From: JAHQVI01 sp963749875
Lineage (GTDB): Bacteria > Pseudomonadota > Alphaproteobacteria > Rhizobiales > Rhodomicrobiaceae
Reading direction: 5' to 3'
NCBI GenBank assembly: GCA_963749875.1
Contig: CAVVOX010000004.1
Coordinates: 682,001 to 746,000 of the forward strand
Length of the DNA: 64,000 nt
Shown here: positions 9,705-17,921 of the stretch, piece by piece
Position numbering within the stretch: the first letter of the stretch is position 1
How the letters are laid out: each line of letters begins with the position of its first letter
The notes under the pieces: model-generated
The model's database searches: none
What the model was told of the DNA's origin: nothing
What the model saw: only the letters and a program-made list of their open reading frames with translations
Program-made: the position numbers and the translations under genes

Positions 9705-10244
9705 ATGGCGGTCTTCTTCACCTCGGATACGCATTTCGGCCATGACGCCATCATTCGGCTTTGCGAGAGGCCGTTTGCTTCCGCGGACGAGATGGACGAA
9801 GCGATTGTCGCAGGCTGGAACGAAGCCGTCGCGCCCGAAGACACCGTCTATCATCTGGGCGATTTCAGCTTTCGCAACGGGCGCCCGCGCGCCGACTATC
9901 GCTGCGCGCTGAACGGCACCATCCATCTCATTATCGGCAATCACGACAAGCCGCTCGCCGAGGAAGACGTGCGCCAATTCGCGTCGGTTTCTTCGATCTC
10001 CGAGATCAGGCTGAATGGAAAGCGGCTCGTGCTATGCCATTTTCCGTTTCGGGAATGGCATCAATGCAAGCGGGGATCATGGCACCTGTTCGGTCATATG
10101 CATGGCCGGCTCGATCATGCACCGCTCGGCTATAGCCTCGATGTCGGCGTCGACTCGCACGATTTCCGGCCATGGGCCTTCGATGAGATCGCGGCCCTCT
10201 TCGAGACGCGCGAAAACCCGTTTGCGGAGAAGCCGGGACGATGA
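9705..10244 (+). CDS. Calcineurin-like metallophosphoesterase
   Basis: 179-residue phosphoesterase. It has the metal-binding blocks FTSDTHFGH (residues 5-13), GDFSF and GNHDKP, a later CHFPF and GHMHG; these are the usual Asp/His/Asn ligands of a two-metal calcineurin-like site. It resembles compact cytosolic phosphoesterases of the YfcE/phage-type group. The substrate cannot be read from the sequence. It sits 38 bp after the small hypothetical gene and is convergent with the LysR gene. Confidence 0.88.
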   Translation: MAVFFTSDTHFGHDAIIRLCERPFASADEMDEAIVAGWNEAVAPEDTVYHLGDFSFRNGRPRADYRCALNGTIHLIIGNHDKPLAEEDVRQFASVSSISEIRLNGKRLVLCHFPFREWHQCKRGSWHLFGHMHGRLDHAPLGYSLDVGVDSHDFRPWAFDEIAALFETRENPFAEKPGR

Positions 10245-10256
10245 ATCCCGGCGCGA

Positions 10257-11153
10257 TCAGAACGACCACTCGCGGGCTTTCCTCACCAGGAAGTCCCTGA
10301 AGACCTCGATGCGTTTTGAGGCTTTCATTTCCTCAGGATAGACGAAATAGGTCTCGAATTCCGGAAGGCTTTCCTCGCTGCCCAGAACGGCGACGATGCG
10401 GGGGTCGTCCCGTGCGACATAGTCAGGCAGAACCGCAATCCCCAGACCACGCCGCACGGCCTCCTTGAGGCCGAGCACACTATTGATCTGCAAGGCAGGC
10501 ACCCGCGCCGTCCCGCCATTTTCGCGCCCTGCCGTCACCAGCCAGTTGATGCGCCGGAGATGCGGCGGCACCGTCCCGCCATAGACGAGGATCCTGTGGC
10601 GCTCCAGATCGTTGATACTTCTCGGAGCGCCGAATTTGCGCACATATTCGGGGGAGGCATAGACGTGGTTATGCACGACGAAGAGCTTGCGGCGGATGAG
10701 GTCGTTTTGCGAGGGCGGCTGAAAGCGGATCGCGACGTCGGCCTCGCGCATGCCGAGATCGAGCTCGCCGTCATCCAGGATCAACTGCAGGTGAATGTCC
10801 GGATACAGATCCATGAATTCCTGAAGACGCGGTGTCAGCCAGTGCACGCCAAGCGCCACCGTCGTCGTCAAGCGCAGATCTCCGCTCGGTTTTTGGCGTG
10901 AATCAGAGAGAAGAAGCTCAGCCGAGGCAAGCTTCATGAACACTTCCTGAGCCGTGCGATAGAGCATTTCGCCCTGCTCGGTGAGAACCAGGCCGCGCGC
11001 ATGACGATGAAAGAGCGGCGCGTTGAGCTCTTTTTCCAGTGCGCTGACCTGCCGGCTGACCGCCGATTGGCTCATATTCAGCGCTTCGCCCGCATGGGTG
11101 AAGCTGCCAGCCTCGGCGGCCGCATGGAATATTCTGAGCTTATCCCAATCCAT
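10257..11153 (-). CDS. LysR-family transcriptional regulator
   Basis: The N-terminal winged HTH reads LRIFHAAAEAGSFTHAGEAL and SQSAVSRQVSALE. It is followed by a two-lobed effector domain, total 298 aa. Members of this group are commonly found downstream of trxB in Hyphomicrobiales, as here, where they read in the same direction 35 bp apart. The effector and targets are not evident. It ends 13 bp from the metallophosphoesterase on the other strand. Confidence 0.92.
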   Translation of the reverse strand: MDWDKLRIFHAAAEAGSFTHAGEALNMSQSAVSRQVSALEKELNAPLFHRHARGLVLTEQGEMLYRTAQEVFMKLASAELLLSDSRQKPSGDLRLTTTVALGVHWLTPRLQEFMDLYPDIHLQLILDDGELDLGMREADVAIRFQPPSQNDLIRRKLFVVHNHVYASPEYVRKFGAPRSINDLERHRILVYGGTVPPHLRRINWLVTAGRENGGTARVPALQINSVLGLKEAVRRGLGIAVLPDYVARDDPRIVAVLGSEESLPEFETYFVYPEEMKASKRIEVFRDFLVRKAREWSF

Positions 11154-11188
11154 ATGAAGGCTATTATGCTGTTTTTCTTGTGAAAAGA

Positions 11189-12151
11189 CTACTCAGCCGC
11201 CTGACTATGCGTTTCGAGCGTCGCAAGGTATTTTTCGGCCTCGAGTGCGGCCATGCAGCCGAGTCCGGCGGCGGTTACGGCCTGGCGGTAAATCTCGTCG
11301 GCGACGTCGCCCGCGGCAAAGACGCCCGGAACGTTGGTCGCCGTCGAATGCGGGGCGACGATGATATAGCCGTTGGGCTTCATCGTGACCTGGCCTTTGA
11401 AGATATCGGTCGCCGGGCTATGGCCGATAGCGATGAAGACGCCGTCGGTCCGTTTCTCGAGAATCTCGCCGGTCTTCACGTTTTTCAGCCTGACCCCCGT
11501 GACGCTTAGCGGCTGCTGCGTTCCGAGGACTTCTTCGAGCACCGTGTCCCAAAGCACATCGACCTTCTCATGCTTGAACAGGCGATCCTGAAGAATGCGT
11601 TCGGCTCGAAGCTCGTCCCGGCGGTGAATGAGGGTCACCTTGCTTGCATGGTTGGTGAGAAAGAGCGCCTCCTCGACGGCCGCATTGCCGCCGCCGATCA
11701 CGACCACCTCCTTGCCGCGATAGAAGAAGCCGTCGCAAGTGGCGCAGGCCGACACGCCGAAGCCCTGATATTTCGCCTCGCTCGGCAGACCGAGCCAGCG
11801 CGCCTGCGCGCCCGTGGAGATCACGACGCTGTCGGCCGTGTATTCGGCGCCGCTATCGCCTTTGAGCGAAAACAGCCGGCGGGAGAAATCGACGGACATG
11901 ATGTGGTCGGAAACGATTTCCGTGCCGACATGGACCGCCTGCGCACGCATCTGCTCCATCAGCCAGGGGCCCTGGATGACGTCGGCAAAGCCGGGATAGT
12001 TTTCGACATCGGTCGTAATGGTGAGCTGGCCGCCCGGCTGAATGCCTTCGATGAGAAGCGGTTTCAGCATGGCACGCGCTGCATAGATCGCTGCCGTATA
12101 TCCGGCTGGCCCGGATCCGATGATGATGAGCTTTTCGTGGCGCGCTGTCAT
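11189..12151 (-). CDS. trxB: Thioredoxin-disulfide reductase
   Basis: FAD- and NADPH-dependent reductase of thioredoxin. The FAD motif GSGPAGYTAAIYAARA is at residues 11-26. The redox centre CATCDG lies at about residue 135, followed by the NADPH motif GGGNAAVEEA. The C-terminal GVFAAGDVAD is present. The start MTARHEKLIIIG at 12151 is chosen because the upstream in-frame extension lacks family similarity. Length is 320 aa, as expected. It is flanked by the ELM1 gene upstream and LysR downstream. Confidence 0.96.
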   Translation of the reverse strand: MTARHEKLIIIGSGPAGYTAAIYAARAMLKPLLIEGIQPGGQLTITTDVENYPGFADVIQGPWLMEQMRAQAVHVGTEIVSDHIMSVDFSRRLFSLKGDSGAEYTADSVVISTGAQARWLGLPSEAKYQGFGVSACATCDGFFYRGKEVVVIGGGNAAVEEALFLTNHASKVTLIHRRDELRAERILQDRLFKHEKVDVLWDTVLEEVLGTQQPLSVTGVRLKNVKTGEILEKRTDGVFIAIGHSPATDIFKGQVTMKPNGYIIVAPHSTATNVPGVFAAGDVADEIYRQAVTAAGLGCMAALEAEKYLATLETHSQAAE

Positions 12152-12221
12152 GATTTTCCGAAATCCCCTGTTCCGCAAAGCACAGGTAAGAAATGTCAGC
12201 AATGCTGACAAGGTTTAAGCG

Positions 12222-13265
12222 TCAGCGACCCGGAGCTGTGGATTGATGGCGACGCCACCGCGTTTCGATCTCCGATGCGACGATTGCGGCCGCGTGAAGG
12301 GGCTCATAGCGCCAATTCCCATCGATTTCTCCGGTCCTGGGAAGCGGCCGCGTCGCCCCGTATTCCTCTAAAGCGCAATGAAACCGCTGGAACTTGGCGC
12401 GGCCACCGGGCGGGGTGAAAACGTAGACCGGCCTGCCGGTTGCGCAGGCCTCGCCGGTCATGTTGACCGAATCGGCTGTCACAATGAAGAGGTCGGCGGA
12501 TGCCAGGAACTGGGGATAGGGGTTCTCTCCCATGCCGTTCCAGAAGATGCGCGGCCGGCCGGACGTCGCCTCGTCGGCGGCTTTGAGCAAAGACGGCGGC
12601 GTTCGCCGGGACGGCGTGACCAGAAAGCTGCCGACCCGATCCGCCAGCGCGCCGAGCGAGGCGGCGAAGGTCTCGACCGCCGCTGCGTCATAAGAGTAAC
12701 CGGCGCCGGGGCCGCCGAGAAGAAGCGCGGCCCTTGGACCCGCCAAGGCGGTGATCGCCTCGGGCGCATTGCGACGCAATTCGTCCAGCTTCACTGCGCT
12801 GAAGCGGTTTGGCGGTGTCAGTGTCGCAATGACATTGGGGCCGCGCAGCCGGTCATGGGCGGGGACCCAAATCAGATCGGCGCTTTTGCGGCTCGCGCGC
12901 GGCGACTGGAAAATGACGGTGAAGAGGCCCATCGACCTCAATGCGCGTATGAAGGGCACGGTCTGGCGGCCGGCGCCAAGCACGATGTCCGGCGGGGCCT
13001 TGCCGCGCAGCGGACGAAGGATGCGCGGGTCTGCCGGGCCGTTCGGCGCCAGATGCCGCCAGGGCCAGCGCGGCGCGATTTCGATGATTTCAACGTCGAG
13101 GCCGAGCGTTTCGGCGATGCCGCTGGTGATGGCGAGATGCCCGGCAATGCCGTCCGATATGATCCAGGCGCGGCGTCCGGCCAGAGTCGGCTCATCCGCG
13201 CGGCCCGTCTCGCCTCGCACGGTTTGCGCAACATTGTCAAAGCTAACCGGGATTTCGTTTTTCAT
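12222..13265 (-). CDS. ELM1/GtrOC1-family putative glycosyltransferase-like protein
   Basis: 347-residue protein with the mitochondrial-fission ELM1 family pattern: an N-terminal AWIISDGIAGH block, VLGAGRQTVPF, LLLGGPGAGYSY and a C-terminal TADSVNMTGEACATGRPVYV. The fold is predicted to be GT-B like; the bacterial role is not settled. It lies between trxB and the divergent Lrp-type gene and reads the same way as trxB. Confidence 0.87.
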   Translation of the reverse strand: MKNEIPVSFDNVAQTVRGETGRADEPTLAGRRAWIISDGIAGHLAITSGIAETLGLDVEIIEIAPRWPWRHLAPNGPADPRILRPLRGKAPPDIVLGAGRQTVPFIRALRSMGLFTVIFQSPRASRKSADLIWVPAHDRLRGPNVIATLTPPNRFSAVKLDELRRNAPEAITALAGPRAALLLGGPGAGYSYDAAAVETFAASLGALADRVGSFLVTPSRRTPPSLLKAADEATSGRPRIFWNGMGENPYPQFLASADLFIVTADSVNMTGEACATGRPVYVFTPPGGRAKFQRFHCALEEYGATRPLPRTGEIDGNWRYEPLHAAAIVASEIETRWRRHQSTAPGR

Positions 13266-13342
13266 TTCTTGCGCAATCGCCCGCGCCGCTTATGCTCTGA
13301 CGCTCTTCCTACCGCCGCAACGCCGAGAGGCCAAGCAGAACG

Positions 13343-13828
13343 ATGAAACGCGAGCCGCCCCCCTGGATCAAGCTTGATCGTATCGACTGGCTCATTCTTC
13401 AGGAATTACAGGCCGATGGCCGCATGACGAATGTCGAGCTGGCGCGCCGCGTCGGGATCTCTGCGCCCCCATGTCTGCGCCGCGTGCGTGCGCTGGAGAA
13501 GGCAGGTTTCATCCTCGGCTATCACGCAAGGCTCAATTCCAAGCTGCTCGGATTTGATGTCCTGGCTTATGCGATGGTCCGTCTGACCAGTCAGGCCGAG
13601 AGGGATCTCTCAACCTTTGAATCGCACGCGCGGGGCTGGCCCTATGTCCGCGAATGCGCGATGCTGTCCGGCGATATCGACTTCATTCTGAAATGCGTCG
13701 CACCCGATTTTCAGAGTTTCCAGAACTTCGTCATCCGGGAGCTGACCGCTGCGCCCAATGTCGACAATGTGCGGACAGCGCTCACCATCCGCATGTCGAA
13801 ATCGGAATTCGGCCTGCCGCTTGAGTGA
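13343..13828 (+). CDS. Lrp/AsnC-family transcriptional regulator
   Basis: Asn-C type HTH in the first 60 residues (DWLILQELQADGRMTNVELA and PPCLRRVRALEKAG), followed by the RAM ligand-binding domain, total 161 aa. Such regulators form octameric rings and sense amino acids. The divergent spacing from the ELM1-trxB group (77 bp) makes local control plausible, but the sequence does not prove it. It is convergent with the SGNH hydrolase. Confidence 0.93.
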   Translation: MKREPPPWIKLDRIDWLILQELQADGRMTNVELARRVGISAPPCLRRVRALEKAGFILGYHARLNSKLLGFDVLAYAMVRLTSQAERDLSTFESHARGWPYVRECAMLSGDIDFILKCVAPDFQSFQNFVIRELTAAPNVDNVRTALTIRMSKSEFGLPLE

Positions 13829-13861
13829 GAGGCAGCGTGAGAAGGTGAAAGCGCGACGTTT

Positions 13862-14893
13862 CTAATGCGGCGTTCCGAGAAGTCCGGCGCCTTTTTGCGG
13901 GCCCTCCGCAGTCGGCGTGTCGATCTTTTGCAGTGCGTTGAAAAGACCGGCTGCGATCAACTCGTTCGCGAACGCATTCGGATGCGGATCCGGCGGCGTC
14001 ACCCACAGGTCTTCCGACGCCTGAAACTGCAGGTTGGGCAAGAGGTCCACGAAGGCCACGCCGTTCTCATTGGCGGCCTGCCGCACGAGTTCCGTGACCT
14101 GGCCGAAATGGTAATTCTGTACGTCGTGCAGTTCGGGGAGATGGGCGATGAGCAGTTTGATATCGTTCTTCTTACAATAGTCCGCCAGCCGCTTGATGGC
14201 CGCCTTTGCCGCCAGCCAACCCGGCGATTTTCCCCCATCATAAAGACCGAGATAATAGTCCGCCCAGTTCTGGCGCGTTGTAATCTCCCGCAGCAGCGTA
14301 TCGAGACGTCCCTTGAAGAAGACGCATGAATAGCAGTGCCGCAGCAGCCAGGAAGGCGCTTTGCGTTTCGCCGGTGTCGGCTCTGCGTCATTGACGAAAT
14401 AATTCAGGACAATGATATCGGGGTTATACCGATAATCTTTCGTCAGGAAGTGCTCGACTTCCTGGACCGTATTCCAGTTGCCGACGCCGAGATTGACCAC
14501 CTCGGCTTTGACGCCGGCCCGCTCATACAAGCGCTCGATCCGCTTCGAAAACAGGCTTTCGAAGGGCACGCCCCAGCCCATGGTCAGAGAATCGCCGATC
14601 ATGGCGATGCGCAGAACGCCGGGGGTTCGCTCATAGGGGATCTCGCGGTCGCGCTGGCCTTTGGAATTGGTCTCGACCCGCACGCCCATGAGCTGCGCGT
14701 CGCGATTCGGTCCGTGCTCATGCCCGATTTTCGGATCGGACGAGACAACCTTCACGTCCCGCGCATATTTCCACATCTCCAGATCGAACTGCATGCCGTC
14801 GTCCACGACGAAGCGGACGGCGAGTTCGGTGAAACCGGCGGTGACGACAAGGGCCACCACCGTCAGGAGTACGGGAAAGACAACGCGTTTCAT
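13862..14893 (-). CDS. Membrane-anchored SGNH/GDSL hydrolase
   Basis: One N-terminal transmembrane segment (about residues 5-27) is followed by an SGNH hydrolase: block I GDSLTMGWG (catalytic Ser at about residue 103), block III-like NYFVNDAEP, and C-terminal DPHPNAFANE carrying the Asp/His pair. Length is 343 aa. Such proteins usually act on the periplasmic side as O-acyl esterases of envelope glycans. It lies directly downstream of a DUF5989 gene, suggesting a polysaccharide-modification role by association. Confidence 0.82.
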   Translation of the reverse strand: MKRVVFPVLLTVVALVVTAGFTELAVRFVVDDGMQFDLEMWKYARDVKVVSSDPKIGHEHGPNRDAQLMGVRVETNSKGQRDREIPYERTPGVLRIAMIGDSLTMGWGVPFESLFSKRIERLYERAGVKAEVVNLGVGNWNTVQEVEHFLTKDYRYNPDIIVLNYFVNDAEPTPAKRKAPSWLLRHCYSCVFFKGRLDTLLREITTRQNWADYYLGLYDGGKSPGWLAAKAAIKRLADYCKKNDIKLLIAHLPELHDVQNYHFGQVTELVRQAANENGVAFVDLLPNLQFQASEDLWVTPPDPHPNAFANELIAAGLFNALQKIDTPTAEGPQKGAGLLGTPH

Positions 14894-14912
14894 CGGGAAC
14901 GGCGAACCAGGG

Positions 14913-15062
14913 CTAGAACAGGGTGTAGATGAAGGGCGCTACGGCCGAACCCTGCGAAAGAATCAGCAAGCCGCCAAGCACGATCATGACGGTGAACACC
15001 GGCAGCAGCCAGAACTTTTTGCGGACCTTCATATAGTCCCAGAACTCAGCGAAAAAGCTCAT
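14913..15062 (-). CDS. DUF5989 family single-helix membrane peptide
   Basis: 49-residue peptide from the ATG at 15062. It has an aromatic/basic N-terminus (MSFFAEFWDYMKVRKKFWLL), one helix, and the conserved end SQGSAVAPFIYTLF. This is the DUF5989 pattern, usually found with a carbamoyltransferase and SxtJ-like protein. Those partners are absent here; only the SGNH hydrolase follows, 19 bp away. Function is unknown. Confidence 0.85.
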   Translation of the reverse strand: MSFFAEFWDYMKVRKKFWLLPVFTVMIVLGGLLILSQGSAVAPFIYTLF

Positions 15063-15243
15063 CTACGGTCATCCTCGTTGCCTGTTGACACCTACTACCA
15101 CGTTGATTTGTCTTTGGTCTATATCGACACATGCGTCAGACGCAATTTAATACAAATGCGTTCATCCGGCGGGTTCGTTTGGCTCTTGCGATGCTGCTCG
15201 CCCCGTTATAAGCCTCCTTTACGAATTTCGGCTTACCAGGGCA

Positions 15244-15399
15244 ATGATGAACCGCGACGAACTGATCGACATGACCGGGCACGCCGCACCGCGTACCGTT
15301 GCGCCCATCGTTCGCACGGCCTTTACAACCCAGCTCGCTCTGTTCCTGTTTATCAATCTCTTCCTGATTAATGGGGTGATCTGTTGGCCGTCAGCCTGA
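15244..15399 (+). CDS. Possible 51-residue membrane peptide or N-terminal gene remnant
   Basis: ATG ATG at 15244 opens a 51-codon frame. It has a polar start (MMNRDELIDMTGHAAPRT) and one hydrophobic helix (LALFLFINLFLINGVI). It ends by overlapping, in another frame, the GT87-like fragment that follows. It may be the N-terminus of that broken gene joined out of frame after an internal deletion, or an unrelated small ORF. No family is recognised. Confidence 0.3.
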   Translation: MMNRDELIDMTGHAAPRTVAPIVRTAFTTQLALFLFINLFLINGVICWPSA

Positions 15400-15665
15400 C
15401 GATCGCTTCCCCCATCGCCTGGGAGCATGACTATGGCCTGCTCTTGCCGGTCTTTGCATTCTGGGCGGGCTCGCTTGCAGGCCGGCCGCGAACGCTACTG
15501 GCGTCAGCGGCGTGCTACATATTTGTAAGCAATTCTATCCCGGCCTTTAATCTATTGGCCGAAACTCCATTTAACGTTCTTCAGTCTTATACGCTTGCTG
15601 GGGGGATGGCTTTCTTGTTACTCATGCCTTCTCACCTCGATCCGCTTCGATCTTCTCGCATCTGA
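15372..15665 (+). pseudogene. C-terminal remnant of a GT87 (DUF2029) glycosyltransferase
   Basis: The frame holds LAVSLTIASPIAWEHDYGLL, then hydrophobic segments and NLLAETPFNVLQSY. This matches the C-terminal end of GT-C fold GT87 proteins, which transfer sugars from polyprenyl phosphates on the periplasmic side. Only about 95 residues remain of an expected ~400, and the frame is closed by TAA at 15369. The apparent TTG start at 15384 is probably not real. A loss of about 900 bp of upstream coding sequence is inferred. Confidence 0.5.
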
Positions 15666-15698
15666 TCTTTAAATCCTAAGTTGAACATGGAGGAAGAC

Positions 15699-16079
15699 AT
15701 GAAGAAAATCTTCGCTGTTGCCGGTATCTGCGCGTTGCTCGCGACCCCCGTTTTTGCCCAGGACAAGGAGGAAGAAGCGCCGGCCACACCTCCGACAGCC
15801 GCAGAGGTCGATGCGGCGGTGAAGGCGATCAACGATCTGTCTTCGGACAAGGCTAAGGTCGCCAGTTACTGCGAACTCATTAAAGAGATGGACTCTCTCA
15901 AGGAAGGCGACGACAAGGCGGCTGAAGCCTTTGGGCAGAAATTCGATACCTATATGTCGGGACTGAGCGAGGACGCCCAGAAGGCCTTTGCGATCTCGGA
16001 CGCCGTCGATCCCGCCTCCGCGGAGGGAAAGAAGCTTGAGACGGCATTCAACAATTTTGAGGAAGGCTGCGAGTCCTAA
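15699..16079 (+). CDS. Small secreted hypothetical protein
   Basis: From the ATG at 15699 the product has a clear signal peptide (MKKIFAVAGICALLATPVFAQ, cleavage after FAQ) and a mature acidic domain of about 105 residues with two Cys (YCEL and GCES), which may form a disulfide. GGAGGA about 6 bp upstream supports this start over an in-frame ATG at 15681. The mature part is predicted to be helical. No family is recognised. Confidence 0.75.
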   Translation: MKKIFAVAGICALLATPVFAQDKEEEAPATPPTAAEVDAAVKAINDLSSDKAKVASYCELIKEMDSLKEGDDKAAEAFGQKFDTYMSGLSEDAQKAFAISDAVDPASAEGKKLETAFNNFEEGCES

Positions 16080-16103
16080 GGGTTATTCTCGCCCCCTTTC
16101 CGC

Positions 16104-16141
16104 GTGGTGTGGCCGGTTCCGCAAGGAGCCGGTCGCACCAC
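16104..16141 (+). terminator. Strong 17-bp RNA hairpin with GCAA tetraloop after the secreted-protein gene
   Basis: Arms at 16104-16120 and 16125-16141 pair along their full 17 bp if three G-U pairs are allowed, closed by a GCAA tetraloop. It starts 24 bp after the stop codon of the secreted protein. No T-run follows, so it may be an mRNA-stabilising hairpin or a Rho-type end rather than a classic intrinsic terminator. Confidence 0.55.
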
Positions 16142-16211
16142 CGTATGAGTGCGACGGCAGCCGGATGGCGCGACCCAGAAATTTCTCAATCATCGAAACA
16201 GCTTAGCGTGA

Positions 16212-16472
16212 CAGAAATTTACAAATCTGTTTTCCCGCATCGCTCATTTGCAATGTAATCGAATACCAGAATCGTTGGTCGAGGCGGCAGTAAACGAGCC
16301 AATTCGGTTCGCCGGTGAAGCCATCCTGTCAAACTTCACGACGCGCAAATGTTTGGATTGGTGCCTTGAAGCTGCTAAGCGATGGATGCCGGTTTATGGA
16401 AAGCACAATTTGTTGCCGGCGATGGCGGCCCGGATCGAACCCGGCGAGGGATTTTTGTATTCGGACCGTTGA
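16212..16472 (+). pseudogene. Unrecognised reading frame ending at the ubiA start, probably a gene remnant
   Basis: An open frame runs from a stop at 16209 to a TGA at 16470-16472. It overlaps the ATG of the prenyltransferase by one base (TGATGG), the way co-translated genes do. Only TTG codons are available as starts (16248 or later). The product tail reads MAARIEPGEGFLYSDR, which weakly recalls the C-terminal end of DprE1-type FAD oxidoreductases; this is a guess. It may be the last 75 codons of a deleted gene. Confidence 0.3.
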
Positions 16473-17401
16473 TGGGAGAGCGAAGGTTGAGTTTGGCGGA
16501 AGAACCCGCACGGTTCGGCGCATTCGTCCGTGCGATGCGCCCGCATCACTGGGCAAAGAACTTTCTGGTATTCGTCCCTCTGCTGACAGCGCATGAATAT
16601 GAGAGCGCCGCAGCAGTCTCGAGCGCGATTCTGGCGTTTCTATGCTTCAGCCTTTGCGCCTCGGGCGGCTATCTGATCAATGACCTTCGGGATTTGGAGG
16701 CCGACCGCAATCACACGGTGAAGCGCCATCGGCCCCTCGCGTCCGGCGCGCTTTCGATCTTCTGGGGATTGGCCGGGGCGATCGCGCTCCCCCTGATCTC
16801 GGTCGGGCTTGCCGCTATCTTCCTGCCGCCGACATTCATTGGCGTGCTGGCGCTCTATTTCGCGCTAAGCCTGTCCTACTCATTCTATCTGAAGCAGGTC
16901 TTCACCGCCGACGTCGTGGCGCTCTCGGTGCTCTACATGCTGCGCGTGCTGGCCGGGGCCGTGGCGATCGAGGTGGTCCTGTCCTCCTGGCTCCTGGCAT
17001 TCTGCATCTTTTTGTTCATCAGCCTCGCCTATCTCAAGCGCTACATCGAATTGCGCAAAATGAACGGCGGCAACGACCAGGCGCACGGGCGCGGATATTT
17101 CGGCACGGATAACGAGGCGATGTTCAGCCTCGGCGTCGCCAATGCGACCGCATCGATCGTCGTGCTTGCCCTCTTCATCAACAGTCCGGAGGTCAGTCAG
17201 GAATATGCGAGCCCGAACGTCCTGTGGGTCCTCTGTCTGGTCATGATTTTCTGGACTAACCGGGTCTGGATCGCGGCGAGGCGCGGCCTGGTGGATGAAG
17301 ATCCGGTGGATTTTGCGCTTCATGACCGCGCCAGCCACCTTGCGGGCGTGGCCTGCGTCGCTGTTGTTCTCATCGCACGTTATGTTGAACTTCCGTTCTA
17401 G
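16472..17401 (+). CDS. UbiA-family prenyltransferase, decaprenyl-phosphate phosphoribosyltransferase-like
   Basis: Nine-helix membrane prenyltransferase, 309 aa from the ATG at 16472 (MGERRLSLAEE). The first Asp-rich motif NDLRDLEADRNHTVKRHRP (about residue 72) and the second region with FLFISLAYLKRYIEL match the DPPR-synthase subgroup, which links phosphoribose to polyprenyl phosphate, more than UbiA/COQ2 proper. The N-terminal RPHHWAKN is also typical. It is followed after 9 bp by a small four-helix transporter. The exact donor and acceptor are inferred. Confidence 0.82.
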   Translation: MGERRLSLAEEPARFGAFVRAMRPHHWAKNFLVFVPLLTAHEYESAAAVSSAILAFLCFSLCASGGYLINDLRDLEADRNHTVKRHRPLASGALSIFWGLAGAIALPLISVGLAAIFLPPTFIGVLALYFALSLSYSFYLKQVFTADVVALSVLYMLRVLAGAVAIEVVLSSWLLAFCIFLFISLAYLKRYIELRKMNGGNDQAHGRGYFGTDNEAMFSLGVANATASIVVLALFINSPEVSQEYASPNVLWVLCLVMIFWTNRVWIAARRGLVDEDPVDFALHDRASHLAGVACVAVVLIARYVELPF

Positions 17402-17410
17402 GACTCTGCA

Positions 17411-17782
17411 ATGTCGATTCTGACTCTGGCTCTCATCCTTGCGACCGTCACCGCCTCAGCCTGTGCGCAGCTCGCATTGAAACTCGGTATGAAGAGTCAG
17501 CCCGTCGCCGTAGCGGTCTCGGCAGGCGGACGAGATCTGTTTCTGGCGGTTGCATCCTCGCCGCTCGTCTGGACTGGGCTGACGATCTACGGCGTCAGTA
17601 TCGCGGTGTGGCTCTGGATTTTATCCAAAGTGGACCTTTCGCTCGCCTACCCTTTTGTCGGCGTGAGCTTCATCGTCGTCATGCTCTTCGGCGTGTTTCT
17701 GCTGCACGAAACCGTTACGCCCTTGCGGATGGTCGGAACGGTTCTGATCGCGGTCGGCTGCATGCTGGTCGCGCGCTCCTGA
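17411..17782 (+). CDS. Small four-helix DMT/SMR-like transporter
   Basis: 123 residues with four hydrophobic helices, an early ACAQLALKLGMKSQ segment and a WILSKVDLSLAYPF motif, as in ArnE/ArnF- or EmrE-like members of the drug/metabolite superfamily. Placed 9 bp after the DPPR-synthase-like gene, it could flip a polyprenyl-linked sugar, by analogy with ArnEF. A general small multidrug pump is the alternative. Confidence 0.78.
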   Translation: MSILTLALILATVTASACAQLALKLGMKSQPVAVAVSAGGRDLFLAVASSPLVWTGLTIYGVSIAVWLWILSKVDLSLAYPFVGVSFIVVMLFGVFLLHETVTPLRMVGTVLIAVGCMLVARS

Positions 17783-17921
17783 TCGACCGCCGCCCACCGC
17801 TGGCGGTCATTGCTCGCTTGGGCCGCAGCATCCTCATGCTGCCGCGACTGGCTCGACTTCAGGATTTTGCGCGCCTATCTTCTGCCACTGCCGGTTTCAG
17901 CTCGGGATCAGGAAAGGACTT

